The position numbers and the translations under genes are program-made. Shown here piece by piece: positions 5,673 to 10,850 of a stretch of DNA of 10,850 nucleotides. This DNA comes from Deltaproteobacteria bacterium (GTDB lineage: Bacteria > Desulfobacterota > Desulfobaccia > Desulfobaccales > 0-14-0-80-60-11). The stretch lies in the NCBI GenBank assembly GCA_016874945.1, contig VGSO01000070.1:1-10850 (forward strand), in the 5' to 3' direction. Below the pieces are notes generated by a model. It saw only the letters and a program-made list of their open reading frames with translations. It did not search any database and was not told the origin of the DNA. How positions within the stretch are numbered: position 1 is the first letter of the stretch; every line of letters begins with the position of its first letter.

Positions 5673-7556
5673 ATGCTAACATGGTTGCGGAAATACTCCA
5701 AGTCCTGGTTCATCGGCCTGATTATCGGGGGTATCGTAGTAGTCTTCATCTTCTGGGGAGTGGGCAGCTTCGAGTCCAGCCGTTTCCAGGAAGTGGCGGA
5801 AGTCAATGGCGTTCCCATTTCCCTTTCCACTTTCCTGCGGCAATATCAGGATTCAATCAAGCAATACCAGGATGAGTTCAAAGGGGAGCTCACCGAGGAC
5901 ATGATCAAGAGCATGAAACTCAAAGAGCAGACCCTGAACCGGCTCATAGACGAGGCCGTCATTATCCAGGCGGCGGAGCGCCTGGGCATCCGGGTGAGCG
6001 ACGCGGAGCTTCAAGAGGCCATCCGCAGTTTGCCTTATTTCCAGGAAGAGGGAAAATTTAGCCAACGACGCTATTTCCAGGTATTGCAGCGGGCGCACAT
6101 TAACCCCGCGGACTTCGAGGCCGTGGAACGGAAGCGCCTGCTTTTGCAAAAAGTCGTCCAGGAGATAACCTCCCTGGCCAAGGTCTCGGATCCGGAGCTC
6201 CAGGAGATTTTCCGCATAGGGCGGGAGACCGCGGAGGTGCGCTACGTGGAGGTGGCGTCGGGCAAGTTCCTGGCCCAGCAGCAGCCCGGGGAGGGCGACC
6301 TGGAGCGCTATTACCAGGAACGCCAGGCCGAGTTTAGCCAGCCCGTACGGGTCAAGGTCAATTATCTGCTCTGGCGCACCAAGGATTTTCTCGAACAGAC
6401 CAAGGTCAGCCCGGAAGAAATGGCGGATTTTATCGCCAAACACAAAGAAGAATATTCCCGTGCCAAAGAGATTCAGGCCAGGCACCTGTTCCTGGCCTTT
6501 CCGCCCAAGGCTTCCCCGGAAGCCAAAAAGAAAGTGCAGGAGCAGGCCCAGAAATTTCTGGCCCAGGTCAATGCCGGGGAAGATTTGGCCAAGCTGGCGG
6601 AAGCTCACTCCCAGGACCGGGAAACTCGAAGCAAAGGGGGCGACCTGGGGGTGGTCAAGCGGGGCCAGCGCCCCAAGGAGTGGGAGGATGTAGCCTTTGC
6701 CCTCCAGCCGGGGCAAGCTGCGGTGGCCAGCACCCCCCAGGGGTTGTACGTCATCAAGGTGGAGGAGGTTAACGAAAAAGAGACTGCGCCCGACGCCGAA
6801 GCCCGGGTCACTCAGCGCCTAAAGGAGGAAAAGGCCCGGGTGCTGGCCCGGGAAGCGGCCCAACAGGCCCGGGGAGAACTGAGCAGCTCCCCGGTCTCGG
6901 AAGTTGCCCAAAAATTTAAGGCCACGGCCAAAGAGACCCCGCTCTTCAGCCTTAAAGAGCCGGTGCCGGACTTGGGCGTCCGCCCCAACTTCCACCAGGC
7001 CGCGGTCAAACTTAAACCCAAGGAAGTGAGCCCGCTGGTGGAACTGCCCGAGGGTTACGCGGTTCTCCAGGGGGTGGAGCATCAACCCGAGCGCCTGCCT
7101 CCGTTGGAGGAGATTAAGGAGAAAGTCCGGGAAGCGGTGAAAAAGGAGATGGCCCGGCAACAGGCGGAGCAGGAAGCCCGGAACCTCCTGGAGCGCCTGA
7201 GAAAAGGAGAACCTCTGGCCCAGGCGGCGGCCCAGGCCGGTTTGGCGGTGAAGGACAGCGCCTCCTTCAACCGCTACCCGGGTTTCTTAAACCAACCCGA
7301 CTCGGACGCCTTGACCAGCGCGGCCTTCAGCCTGTCCCCGGAATATCCTTATCCGGAGAAGCCCCTTTTGTGGCGGGATAAATATTATTTGCTGGCTTAC
7401 AAAGCCCGGCGGACGCCGGATCCGGCGGAGTTTCAAAAAGAGCGGGAAAAGCTGGAGCAGAGCGTGCTGGAATACAAGCGCCGCACTCTGTTGGAGAGCT
7501 GGCTGGCCGGGGAGCGGAAGCGGGCTAAGATCAGGGTTTTTGAGATACCTATATAA
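5673..7556 (+). CDS. ppiD: PpiD-like membrane-anchored peptidyl-prolyl isomerase/chaperone
   Basis: A 627-residue protein in the size range of PpiD, an inner-membrane-tethered periplasmic chaperone near the Sec translocon that helps newly exported proteins fold. A short cytosolic N-terminus (MLTWLRKYSKSW) precedes a single membrane helix (about 13-31). The periplasmic SurA_N-like helical region at about 38-180 starts VAEVNGVPIS and contains the LNRLIDEAVIIQAAERLGI segment. A parvulin (rotamase) domain follows at about 266-367: IQARHLFLAF, LAEAHSQDRETRSKGGDLGVVKRGQ and FALQPGQAAVASTPQGLYVIKVEEV. The rest (about 380-627) is charged and helical, with a second parvulin-like unit suggested by LKPKEVSPLVELPEGYAVLQ (about 451-470). 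The start ATG 5673 has only a weak SD (AGG at 5662-5664) but gives the expected N-terminus. It is separated from the lipoprotein gene by MITE copy A and from the next gene by copy B, so it may be transcribed alone. Confidence 0.88.
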   Translation: MLTWLRKYSKSWFIGLIIGGIVVVFIFWGVGSFESSRFQEVAEVNGVPISLSTFLRQYQDSIKQYQDEFKGELTEDMIKSMKLKEQTLNRLIDEAVIIQAAERLGIRVSDAELQEAIRSLPYFQEEGKFSQRRYFQVLQRAHINPADFEAVERKRLLLQKVVQEITSLAKVSDPELQEIFRIGRETAEVRYVEVASGKFLAQQQPGEGDLERYYQERQAEFSQPVRVKVNYLLWRTKDFLEQTKVSPEEMADFIAKHKEEYSRAKEIQARHLFLAFPPKASPEAKKKVQEQAQKFLAQVNAGEDLAKLAEAHSQDRETRSKGGDLGVVKRGQRPKEWEDVAFALQPGQAAVASTPQGLYVIKVEEVNEKETAPDAEARVTQRLKEEKARVLAREAAQQARGELSSSPVSEVAQKFKATAKETPLFSLKEPVPDLGVRPNFHQAAVKLKPKEVSPLVELPEGYAVLQGVEHQPERLPPLEEIKEKVREAVKKEMARQQAEQEARNLLERLRKGEPLAQAAAQAGLAVKDSASFNRYPGFLNQPDSDALTSAAFSLSPEYPYPEKPLLWRDKYYLLAYKARRTPDPAEFQKEREKLEQSVLEYKRRTLLESWLAGERKRAKIRVFEIPI

Positions 7557-7569
7557 AACAGGTTACAGG

Positions 7570-7700
7570 AGCCTCTTGCAAAATTCATTTTGAGGCTGCG
7601 ATTTTACCATGTTGCTTAAAGAAATATCCGGTAGCACAGGTTTTCCAGCCTGTGCCGGCGCAGGCTGAAGCCTGCGGCTACATAATTTTGCAAGAGCCTC
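7570..7700. mobile_element. MITE copy B, 131 bp, opposite orientation to copy A
   Basis: The left end AGCCTCTTGCAAAATT (7570-7585) and right end AATTTTGCAAGAGCCTC (7684-7700) are inverted repeats over 13 bp, with one base differing from copy A near the right tip. The direct repeat ACAGG flanks it (7565-7569 and 7701-7705). Read in reverse complement it matches copy A along its full length with few substitutions. Near its left end CAAAAT-TC-ATTTTG (7579-7592) is a subterminal palindrome. It starts 13 bases after the ppiD stop. Confidence 0.85.
7631..7681. repeat. REP-like pair of hairpins in copy B
   Basis: GTAGC (7631-7635) and GCTAC (7677-7681) bracket a stem of GCACAGG and CCTGTGC (7634-7655, with one substitution toward the loop) and a perfect CGCAGGC-TGAA-GCCTGCG (7659-7676). 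It is the same module as in copy A, in reverse. Confidence 0.72.
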
Positions 7701-7701
7701 A

Positions 7702-7763
7702 CAGGTTTCAGGTTTCAGGTTTATTTTCCGAATTTCGAAACTTGAAACTTGAAACTCGAAACT
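7702..7763 (+). repeat. Facing 7-bp arrays, 3 x CAGGTTT then 4 x YGAAACT
   Basis: Three perfect CAGGTTT units (7702-7722) are followed after 13 bases by CGAAACT, TGAAACT, TGAAACT, CGAAACT (7736-7763). The two arrays are inverted complements if G-U pairs are allowed: 7702-7722 can pair with 7738-7758 at 20 of 21 positions, with three G-U pairs and a 15-base loop. As RNA this would be a long hairpin a few bases upstream of the SD of the next gene. The first bases overlap the ACAGG duplication of MITE copy B. Confidence 0.75.
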
Positions 7764-7779
7764 TTCGAAGGAGAAAGCT

Positions 7780-8508
7780 ATGTGGGATTTTCTGGTCAAT
7801 ATCATGTCGCACGCCGGGGCCCAGGTGGTTTTCCTGGTGCTGTTCGCCTGGTATTTTTTTCATCATCGGAAAGACGCCAGCATGCCCGCTTCCCGGATCG
7901 GCTGGATCCGCTTTGCGGCCCTGGCCTCGGTGTTCGCCTATTTGATGCTGAGCTGGTCCAGCGGCATCCGCCCGGCCCTGGCCCAGGCCGCGGTTTTCGG
8001 CATGTTTCTCATCAATTTGTACCTTCTGAACCTGGTGATCTGCAGCCGCCTGGAGCGGCCCTATCGCCGGGCCATTGAGACTTACTGCCTGGAACCGCAG
8101 AACCAGGAACACCTGAACGGCATCTGGGGCACGGGCAAGCGCTTCTATTATTTTGGTTTTTTTCTCCAATCTTTGTTGAGCGGCGGATCTCCGGCCCGCT
8201 TCCTGCACGAAATAGCCGCGGGGCGGATTCGGGACGATATTCATCATGCCCTGGCCAGGTGTGGGGAAGCCGGGCAGTTCATCTCTCTTAATGGAGTGCT
8301 TTCCTATTTGGAAAGCCAGTTGGGGCGTGACGAGACCTTGCCCCAAGATTTTAAGGACTTGATACACAAAGAGATTCAGCAGTTCGGGAAGCATGCCTGG
8401 ATTGAAGCCCAGGTGAACGATTACCTGCGCACCGCCATCGAGAACCCGGAGAACATCCACAATCCCCAATGGTCCCAGATGTGGGACAAGGCCAGGGGAA
8501 AACCCTGA
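7780..8508 (+). CDS. Unrecognised membrane protein, 242 residues
   Basis: I do not recognise this family. The ATG at 7780 is supported by AAGGAG (7767-7772) with 7 bases of spacing. The N-terminal part has about three hydrophobic helices: 12-28 (ending WYFFHHRK), 44-60 and 66-88. The remaining 150 residues are soluble-looking and mainly helical, with a short aromatic patch RFYYFGFFLQSLL (121-133) that could dip into the membrane. By the positive-inside rule the basic loop HHRKD and the segment CSRLERPYRR after helix 3 are probably cytosolic only if the topology allows an extra re-entrant segment, so I leave topology open. The C-terminus carries NPQWSQMWDKARGKP with two tryptophans. Codon use and GC match the neighbours, so it is likely a genuine resident gene. 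It is flanked on both sides by repeat-rich spacers, so no operon partner can be named. Confidence 0.7.
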   Translation: MWDFLVNIMSHAGAQVVFLVLFAWYFFHHRKDASMPASRIGWIRFAALASVFAYLMLSWSSGIRPALAQAAVFGMFLINLYLLNLVICSRLERPYRRAIETYCLEPQNQEHLNGIWGTGKRFYYFGFFLQSLLSGGSPARFLHEIAAGRIRDDIHHALARCGEAGQFISLNGVLSYLESQLGRDETLPQDFKDLIHKEIQQFGKHAWIEAQVNDYLRTAIENPENIHNPQWSQMWDKARGKP

Positions 8509-8521
8509 TTAGGGAAGGCTT

Positions 8522-8553
8522 AAAAGGGGAAAAGGTTAAAAGGTTAAAAGGGA
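8522..8553 (+). repeat. 8-bp tandem array, AAAAGGNN units (left arm)
   Basis: AAAAGGGG, AAAAGGTT, AAAAGGTT, AAAAGGGA follow each other without gaps just after the stop of the membrane protein. Most of this arm (8526-8553) is complementary to 8773-8802 on the far side of MITE copy C. Confidence 0.75.
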
Positions 8554-8563
8554 ATATCTTTGG

Positions 8564-8758
8564 AGCCTCTTGCAAAATTCATGGTCAAAAGCGGAATCAA
8601 CGATATTGGGGCGGTTCCCTTGAGGGGGGAGGGTAAGGGTGGGGGTGGCAAAAATAATTTGTATTATCCCATAGTTATAAACGGCTTCGCCCCCCTCCCC
8701 CCGTGGGGAGGGGGAATAGAAGCCGGGACCGGATTTGCTAAATTTTTGCAAGAGCCTC
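8564..8758. mobile_element. MITE copy C with a different cargo, 195 bp
   Basis: It shows the same termini as copies A and B: AGCCTCTTGCAAAATT on the left and AATTTTTGCAAGAGCCTC on the right (one extra T). The direct repeat TTTGG flanks it (8559-8563 and 8759-8763). The interior is unrelated to the GTAG hairpin pair. It contains G/C-tract sequence with a perfect hairpin (8691-8714) and a G-rich segment at about 8625-8648. A frame from 8560 stays open through it, but that frame is low in complexity and I do not regard it as a gene. Confidence 0.8.
8691..8714. repeat. Perfect 10-bp C/G hairpin inside copy C
   Basis: CCCCCTCCCC, loop CCGT, then GGGGAGGGGG is a perfect inverted repeat. With the G-rich stretch GAGGGGGGAGGGTAAGGG upstream (about 8624-8641) it can also form alternative pairings. 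No T-run follows, so a classical terminator is not supported, though the structure could stabilise or block RNA 3' ends. Similar C-tract/G-tract repeats are scattered in many bacterial genomes. Confidence 0.7.
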
Positions 8759-8772
8759 TTTGGTTTGCTATC

Positions 8773-8802
8773 TTTCCCTTTTCCCCTTTTCGCCTTTTCC
8801 CC
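8773..8802 (+). repeat. 8-bp tandem array, TTTTCCCC units (right arm)
   Basis: After a partial TTTCCC come TTTTCCCC, TTTTCGCC and TTTTCCCC. Read against 8526-8553, about 26 of 30 positions can pair. With copy C and one duplication removed, the two arms would be only some 18 bases apart. Confidence 0.7.
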
Positions 8803-8865
8803 CCATTGCCTGCATTTGATAATTAATCCCTGGCAACGGACGAAATTCGAAAAAAGGAGTGACGG

Positions 8866-10167
8866 TTGCGACAGCCTGCCGTAAGGGCCGCCTGTCATCG
8901 CGCCCTGGAGGCCCGGGAGCGCCTGCTCAAGGACTATCCCCGGTGGGAAGACTGGCGGGCCCAAGCCCAGGCCATCAAGGCCGAGGCCATTTCCCAATTG
9001 GATGAAATGCTGGCCCGTCTCCAGAGGCAGGTGGAGGCCTGGGGGGGCCAGGTCTTCATGGCCCGGGACGGGGCCGCGGCCCGGGAATATATCCTGGACA
9101 CGGCCCGGCGTCATCAGGTGCGCGCCGTGGTCAAATCCAAGTCCATGACCACGGAGGAGTTGGCCCTCAACCCTTTCCTGACGGATGCCGGCCTCCAGGT
9201 GGCGGAAACGGACCTGGGGGAATTCATTGTTCAATTGGCGGGCCACCCGCCGGCCCATCTCACGGCGCCGGCCATGCATCTGGACCGGCGCCGGATCGCC
9301 GCCATCTTTCAAGAACGGCTGGGAGAGGCGTGCGCACCGGAGCCGGAACCCTTAACCCGCCTGGCCGCCCGGCATCTCCGACTCCTGTACCGCGAGGCCC
9401 ACATGGGGATAACCGGGGTCAATTTCGCCGCGGCGGCGGAAGGAACCCTGGTGCTCCTGGAAAATGAGGGCAACCTGCGCCTCACCGCCTGCCTTCCGAG
9501 AGTGCACCTGGCGGTCATGGGCCTGGAGAAGGTTATTCCCGCCTTGGCGCAGGTGGAGGTGTTCCTGCGGCTGCTGCCGGCCAGCGCCACCGGTCAGCGC
9601 CTTACGGCTTTGGTTCATTTTATCCGGGGGCTCAAACCCCATCCTGGGGGCCGACAAGCCTTTCACCTGGTGCTCCTGGACAACGGGCGTCGGCAGCTGG
9701 CCCAGGAGCCGGAGCTCCTGGAGGCGCTTTATTGCCTGCGCTGTGGCGCCTGTCTCAATGTCTGCCCGGTTTTCCAGGTGGGGAGCGCCCATCTGTACCG
9801 ACGGGTTTACCCCGGGGCCATCGGCATCCTGCTGGCCCCCTACCTGGCGCCCCGGGGGGACGTTTCGGACCTTTGCACCCAATGCGGCGCCTGCCAGGAA
9901 ATCTGTCCGGTGAAGATCCTCCTGGCGGAAAAGATTATCCAGGCCCGCCGGCGCAGCGCCCGCCATCGGCCCTGGCGATTTTTCTCCCGCGCCGCGGGCC
10001 TGGGGCTGGCCTGGCCCCGGATTTACCGGCGGCTGGAACCTGGCCTGCGGCTTCTTCCCCGGCTCCCCTTTAAAAGCCGGGAATTCCTGGGGATAGCCCT
10101 TTCTTCCCACAGCTTTCATAAGTGCGTGGGAAAAAAGGGGGAACCGGGGAACCGGGAAAAAGGATAA
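8866..10167 (+). CDS. lutB: LutB-like iron-sulfur protein (LUD domain plus two 4Fe-4S motifs)
   Basis: A 433-residue protein of the LutB/YkgF type. In lactate oxidation the LutABC complex passes electrons from L-lactate, and LutB carries the iron-sulfur clusters. The LUD domain is seen from about 60 to 255, with VVKSKSMTTEELALNPFL (88-105) and the signature ITGVNFAAAAEGTLVLLENEGN (182-203). Two cysteine motifs follow: C290-x2-C293-x2-C296-x3-C300-P and C337-x2-C340-x2-C343-x3-C347-P, each able to hold one 4Fe-4S cluster. TTG at 8866 is chosen as start because AAGGAG (8854-8859) lies 6 bases upstream and no ATG fits. The protein is slightly shorter than usual LutB (about 470); its last 20 or so residues are odd and are encoded by an 8-bp repeat. 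lutC follows after 4 bases, but no lutA is visible on either side, so the substrate (lactate or another 2-hydroxyacid) is not settled. Confidence 0.87.
   Translation: MRQPAVRAACHRALEARERLLKDYPRWEDWRAQAQAIKAEAISQLDEMLARLQRQVEAWGGQVFMARDGAAAREYILDTARRHQVRAVVKSKSMTTEELALNPFLTDAGLQVAETDLGEFIVQLAGHPPAHLTAPAMHLDRRRIAAIFQERLGEACAPEPEPLTRLAARHLRLLYREAHMGITGVNFAAAAEGTLVLLENEGNLRLTACLPRVHLAVMGLEKVIPALAQVEVFLRLLPASATGQRLTALVHFIRGLKPHPGGRQAFHLVLLDNGRRQLAQEPELLEALYCLRCGACLNVCPVFQVGSAHLYRRVYPGAIGILLAPYLAPRGDVSDLCTQCGACQEICPVKILLAEKIIQARRRSARHRPWRFFSRAAGLGLAWPRIYRRLEPGLRLLPRLPFKSREFLGIALSSHSFHKCVGKKGEPGNREKG
10138..10153 (+). repeat. 8-bp repeat, 2 x GGGGAACC, in the 3' end of lutB
   Basis: Two perfect GGGGAACC units followed by GGGAAAAA lie inside the last codons of the lutB-like gene, encoding its GEPGNREKG tail, 14 bases before the stop ends. 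It resembles the spacer arrays elsewhere in the window, but here it is within a reading frame. Confidence 0.65.
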
Positions 10168-10171
10168 GATA

Positions 10172-10693
10172 GTGGGTGGAGAGGTCCCTCAGGAAGGTTT
10201 GCTGGAAACCAGGTTGAAGGAAGTCGCCGGCCGGCTCCATCGGGCCCGGGGACCCCAGGCCCTGGCTGAGATTCTGGCCCAAGATGCCGGGGGCCCCCTA
10301 TGGCTGGAGGACCATCCCTGGCTGCAGGAAGCCGCCCCGGAACTGGAAAAAATTGGCCTCTCACCTCGAATTGCCCCAGAAATCTGGGAGCTGGAGGCCC
10401 ACACCGCGGTGACCGTAGGTCTGGGAGCCGTCCCGGAAACCGGCAGCGTGCTGGTGGCCGGAGATGGCCCTGCTTCCTGGCTGTCCCTGCAAGCCCGAGT
10501 ACACGTGGTGTTGGTTCCGACCCAACGGGCCGACCTGAGCTTTTCCCAGGCTCTGGATCTGACTGGAAAGCACGAGGCCCCCATGGTGACCTGGCTCACC
10601 GGCCCCACCCGCACCGCGGACATCGAAAAGGTCCTAATCCTGGGAGCCCAGGGGCCGGGGGAGTTGGTGGTGGTAATATATGAGCCGGATTGA
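10172..10693 (+). CDS. lutC: LutC-like LUD-domain protein
   Basis: A 173-residue protein matching the C-terminal LUD core of LutC/YkgG, the smallest and non-iron-sulfur subunit of the LutABC lactate-oxidising complex. Visible motifs are AVTVGLGAVPETGSVLVAG (79-97), HVVLVP (111-116) and TGPTRTADIEKVLILGAQGP (143-162), which closes the domain as in relatives. It is somewhat short (LutC is often 190-240 residues), the N-terminal part being reduced. The GTG at 10172 begins 4 bases after the lutB stop, with a weak AAGGAT (10159-10164) as SD, so translation may be coupled. The TGA ends 32 bases before MITE copy D, and no lutA follows in the remaining 157 bases. Confidence 0.85.
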   Translation: MGGEVPQEGLLETRLKEVAGRLHRARGPQALAEILAQDAGGPLWLEDHPWLQEAAPELEKIGLSPRIAPEIWELEAHTAVTVGLGAVPETGSVLVAGDGPASWLSLQARVHVVLVPTQRADLSFSQALDLTGKHEAPMVTWLTGPTRTADIEKVLILGAQGPGELVVVIYEPD

Positions 10694-10725
10694 AAAGCAG
10701 TTTTTAGTTTTCGGTAATAAATATG

Positions 10726-10850
10726 AGCCTCTTGCAAAATTATGTAGCCGCAGGCTTCAGCCTGCGCCGGCACAGGCTGGAAAGCCTGTGCTACTGAATC
10801 CGAGTTTCTGGTTTTTTCGCGAAGATTTTGCCTGTAACACCTTGATTTGA
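10726..10850. mobile_element. MITE copy D, right end not seen in window
   Basis: From 10725 to 10794 the sequence is nearly identical to the left half of copy A: GAGCCTCTTGCAAAATT, the ATGTAGCC junction and the whole hairpin pair, with one C/G difference between the stems. After GCTAC at 10790-10794 similarity to copy A stops and an unrelated 56 bases run to the end of the window. The predicted 5-bp duplication on the left would be ATATG (10721-10725). The right terminal repeat is either beyond the window or missing. Confidence 0.65.
10744..10794. repeat. REP-like pair of hairpins in copy D
   Basis: GTAGC ... GCTAC brackets the same two stems as in copy A, CGCAGGC-TTCA-GCCTGCG and GCACAGGCT-GGAA-AGCCTGTGC. 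The linker between them reads CCG where copy A has CCC; the stems themselves are perfect. Confidence 0.72.

Noticed and set aside
5853..6716. Minus-strand open frame (287 codons) opposite ppiD
   Set aside because: The plus strand has convincing SurA_N and parvulin motifs; the antisense translation has none.
7569..7700. Treating GAGCCTC at both ends of copies B and C as a 7-bp target duplication
   Set aside because: GAGCCTC is constant across copies, whereas the 5-mers outside it (ACAGG, TTTGG) vary and match on both sides, so GAGCCTC belongs to the element.
7708..8469. Minus-strand open frame (253 codons) opposite the unrecognised membrane protein
   Set aside because: The plus frame has a good Shine-Dalgarno and coherent membrane helices. 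The minus frame begins inside the gene and ends within the heptamer arrays.
8691..8714. Intrinsic terminator after the membrane-protein gene
   Set aside because: The stem is strong, but GGGGG is followed by AATAGAAG and not by a T-run, and it belongs to the mobile-element cargo.
8560..8826. Plus-strand frame of 88 codons through copy C
   Set aside because: Its sequence is terminal repeat plus G/C tracts, giving a Gly/Pro-rich peptide; no ribosome site.
8536..9312. Minus-strand open frame (258 codons) spanning copy C and the lutB start
   Set aside because: It reads through a mobile element and opposite the LUD domain; its peptide is low in complexity.

Overview
The window is high-GC coding DNA cut by several repeat-rich intergenic stretches. 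The gene content (a PpiD-type periplasmic chaperone, a CpoB/YbgF-like lipoprotein, an AlgI-type O-acyltransferase and LutB/LutC-type LUD proteins) points to a Gram-negative bacterium with an outer membrane. The style would fit an anaerobic Desulfobacterota (former Deltaproteobacteria) lineage, but that placement is an inference from gene content and not shown by a marker gene.

Layout. (1) 1-950 is a low-GC, gene-poor border. It carries the C-terminal remnant of an IS1380-family transposase and a possible 46-codon ORF that overlaps the next gene by ATGA. (2) 951-4445 is a tight plus-strand cluster: a PHP-domain phosphoesterase, an MBOAT O-acyltransferase and an SGNH-hydrolase-like protein. The last two overlap by one base and look like an O-acylation pair for an exported glycan. 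(3) 4446-5487 is a spacer with 7-bp repeat arrays, followed by a lipoprotein with a coiled coil and TPR-like repeats. (4) 5673-7556 is a PpiD-like membrane-anchored peptidyl-prolyl isomerase/chaperone. (5) 7780-8508 is an unrecognised membrane protein. (6) 8866-10693 is a lutB-lutC-like pair without lutA in view. All recognised genes are on the plus strand.

The most notable content is intergenic. Three complete small elements (5496-5627, 7570-7700, 8564-8758) share termini of the form GAGSCTCTTGCAAAATT in inverted orientation. Each is flanked by its own 5-bp direct duplication (CACAG, ACAGG, TTTGG), the signature of a non-autonomous transposable element (MITE). Two carry a pair of REP-like hairpins bracketed by GTAG and CTAC. 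The third carries a different cargo with a perfect C/G-rich hairpin. A fourth copy begins at 10726 and runs toward the window end; its similarity to the first stops at the CTAC edge of the REP pair, as if the hairpin pair were itself a module. Besides these, nearly every long spacer contains short arrays of 7- or 8-bp units, different in sequence but alike in period. In two spacers the array is followed by its approximate inverted complement, and one MITE sits exactly in the loop of such a structure.
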